Under the pieces are notes generated by a model that was given only the letters and a program-made list of their open reading frames with translations, ran no database searches and was not told the origin of the DNA. 64,000 bases of DNA from NCBI GenBank assembly GCA_037974665.1, contig CM075777.1, positions 14,097,001 to 14,161,000 on the forward strand, in the 5' to 3' direction. A program made the translations under genes and the position numbers. This DNA is from Ehretia macrophylla. Taxonomy: Eukaryota; Streptophyta; Magnoliopsida; Boraginales; Ehretiaceae. Positions 63,701 to 64,000 of this stretch are shown piece by piece (position 1 is the stretch's first letter; each line of letters starts with the position of its first letter).

Positions 63701-63775
63701 GCTGAACAGAGAAGAATAGAGCTTGAGAAGGAGAAAATGGAAAAGGCATCACCGGCTACTGTGGCTGCATCGTGA
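51704..63775 (+). CDS. SAD2: Importin-beta family nuclear transport receptor, SAD2/EMA1-like (importin-7/8 type), complete
   Basis: 22 exons: 51704-51793, 52106-52241, 52441-52528, 53012-53161, 54146-54308, 54847-55031, 55140-55313, 56090-56235, 56342-56465, 56561-56741, 57557-57716, 57812-57853, 57942-58060, 58146-58344, 58836-58967, 59847-59950, 60172-60351, 61659-61798, 62162-62301, 62612-62772, 63355-63481, 63609-63775. All junctions are GT-AG and in frame; 1035 codons, the usual size for this receptor. Importin-beta N-terminal domain at about residues 20-100 ([29 protein letters not shown]), then HEAT-type helical repeats with family-typical [18 protein letters not shown], and a strongly acidic stretch near 885-985 ([20 protein letters not shown]) where Ran-GTP and cargo contacts are expected. 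Known: Arabidopsis SAD2 imports MYB4 and affects ABA, trichome and miRNA responses. The start ATG follows a TA-rich leader and matches the family N terminus MDLxSL. Confidence 0.96.
52361..52390. repeat. (TGTTGC)n microsatellite in SAD2 intron 2
   Basis: Four to five consecutive TGTTGC units, 50 bases before exon 3. Intronic. Confidence 0.85.
59163..59203. repeat. Poly-C then poly-A run in a SAD2 intron
   Basis: 14 C, ACAC, then 23 A in the intron between 58967 and 59847. Lengths of such runs are prone to sequencing error. Confidence 0.85.
59545..59787. repeat. Spaced direct repeat in a SAD2 intron
   Basis: About 70 bases starting GTTGAAGATxATAAATAA at 59545 recur at 59716. The spacer contains a GC-richer segment (CACCGCCACACATAAGGC) that may be a small transposon fragment. 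Confidence 0.7.
60352..61658. other. Long SAD2 intron 17 (1.3 kb)
   Basis: It is longer than most introns of this gene. It contains pyrimidine-rich segments, a C-rich patch at about 61265-61310 and no open frame of interest. A transposon fragment is possible but I see no termini. Confidence 0.45.
62289..62550. repeat. 131-bp tandem duplication spanning a SAD2 exon-intron boundary
   Basis: The first copy begins GATCAACTTGCAGGTTAG at 62289, i.e. the last 13 bases of exon 19 plus its donor. The second begins GATCAACTTTCGGGTTAAT at 62420. The rest (TCTTCTTGTGCTCCCTTT, ATTGGAAGCTTATGG) matches closely. The duplicated donor is degraded from GTTAGT to GTTAAT. Confidence 0.88.
63047..63250. repeat. 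Imperfect tandem duplication in SAD2 intron 20
   Basis: Two units of roughly 100-120 bases share AACAATGAAAAGAA, GCAGCAGCAA, AATGAAACTAG and AAAAAG.xGAGTTT.CATT. A shorter related piece (GTATCAAGAAAAAGG) sits upstream at about 62947. Confidence 0.65.
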
Positions 63776-64000
63776 TTTCATTGCTAGAACTCAGATTGCT
63801 CAATTTTTTTGCTCTGGAAGTTCCATTCCATTCATTTCAATAATGGTTCAGGGAAACCAAGAGTGGTTGAAAAGATATGGAGTTTTTGGTTAGTTCGTGA
63901 TTTCTGGCTCAGTGAGCCCCAGTTCGGGTCAAATGTATGTGGTCATGCAAAAGAATGCGTGAAGCGTGAAACCGGGAGCTTCAGCTGCTCTGCTGATTTT
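63776..64000 (+). other. 3' UTR of the SAD2-like gene, running to the window end
   Basis: It follows the TGA at 63773-63775. A TTTCAATAATGG motif at about 63836 is the best poly(A)-signal-like sequence; no canonical AATAAA is seen. Confidence 0.6.

Noticed and set aside
1-64000. tRNA, rRNA or known small RNA genes
   Set aside because: No cloverleaf with A/B box or rRNA segment was recognised on either strand; only retrotransposon primer sites resemble tRNA ends.

Overview
The window is nuclear DNA from a flowering plant, most likely a eudicot. It shows GT-AG introns, AT-rich intergenic DNA, plant-type LTR retrotransposons and two recognisable plant genes. I cannot name the species.

There are two host genes, one at each end, transcribed away from each other. 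Left (minus strand, 54-3661) is the 5' half of an ARABIDOPSIS TRITHORAX 1/2-type histone H3K4 methyltransferase. Six exons are visible, ending just after the PWWP domain, and the first exon carries an unusually large Lys/Glu-repeat expansion. Right (plus strand, 51704-63775) is a complete 22-exon importin-beta gene of the SAD2/EMA1 (importin-7/8-like) type, 1035 codons, in which every exon junction keeps frame. In Arabidopsis the ATX1 and SAD2 loci carry consecutive locus numbers, so this looks like an old gene pair pushed about 48 kb apart by transposons.

Most of the space between them is nested mobile DNA. (1) 5.4-11.3 kb: a decayed Ty3/gypsy element of the Tat lineage, plus orientation, with an antisense accessory gene. 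(2) 11.33-38.06 kb: a second Tat-lineage element, minus orientation, also with an antisense accessory gene. Two large insertions split it: a near-complete Ty1/copia element (13000-21978, target duplication GGCCT) sitting inside the accessory gene, and a long solo-LTR-like element (28794-37273) inside gag. The latter contains a solo copia LTR (29765-31235, duplication GATTG) and a 2.4-kb solo LTR (31358-33780, duplication GTATG). (3) 39.48-47.93 kb: a probable non-autonomous Helitron that has received a solo LTR (39743-41384, duplication TTAAC), a palindromic Mutator-type MITE (41516-42043) and another 2.4-kb solo LTR (44141-46572, duplication TATGA). 47.9-51.5 kb is AT-rich intergenic DNA with simple repeats.

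All transposon coding regions carry stops or frameshifts, so none looks autonomous. The target duplications give a relative order of insertion. I saw no tRNA, rRNA or CRISPR array. Protein family calls rest on motif recognition by eye, with no database search.
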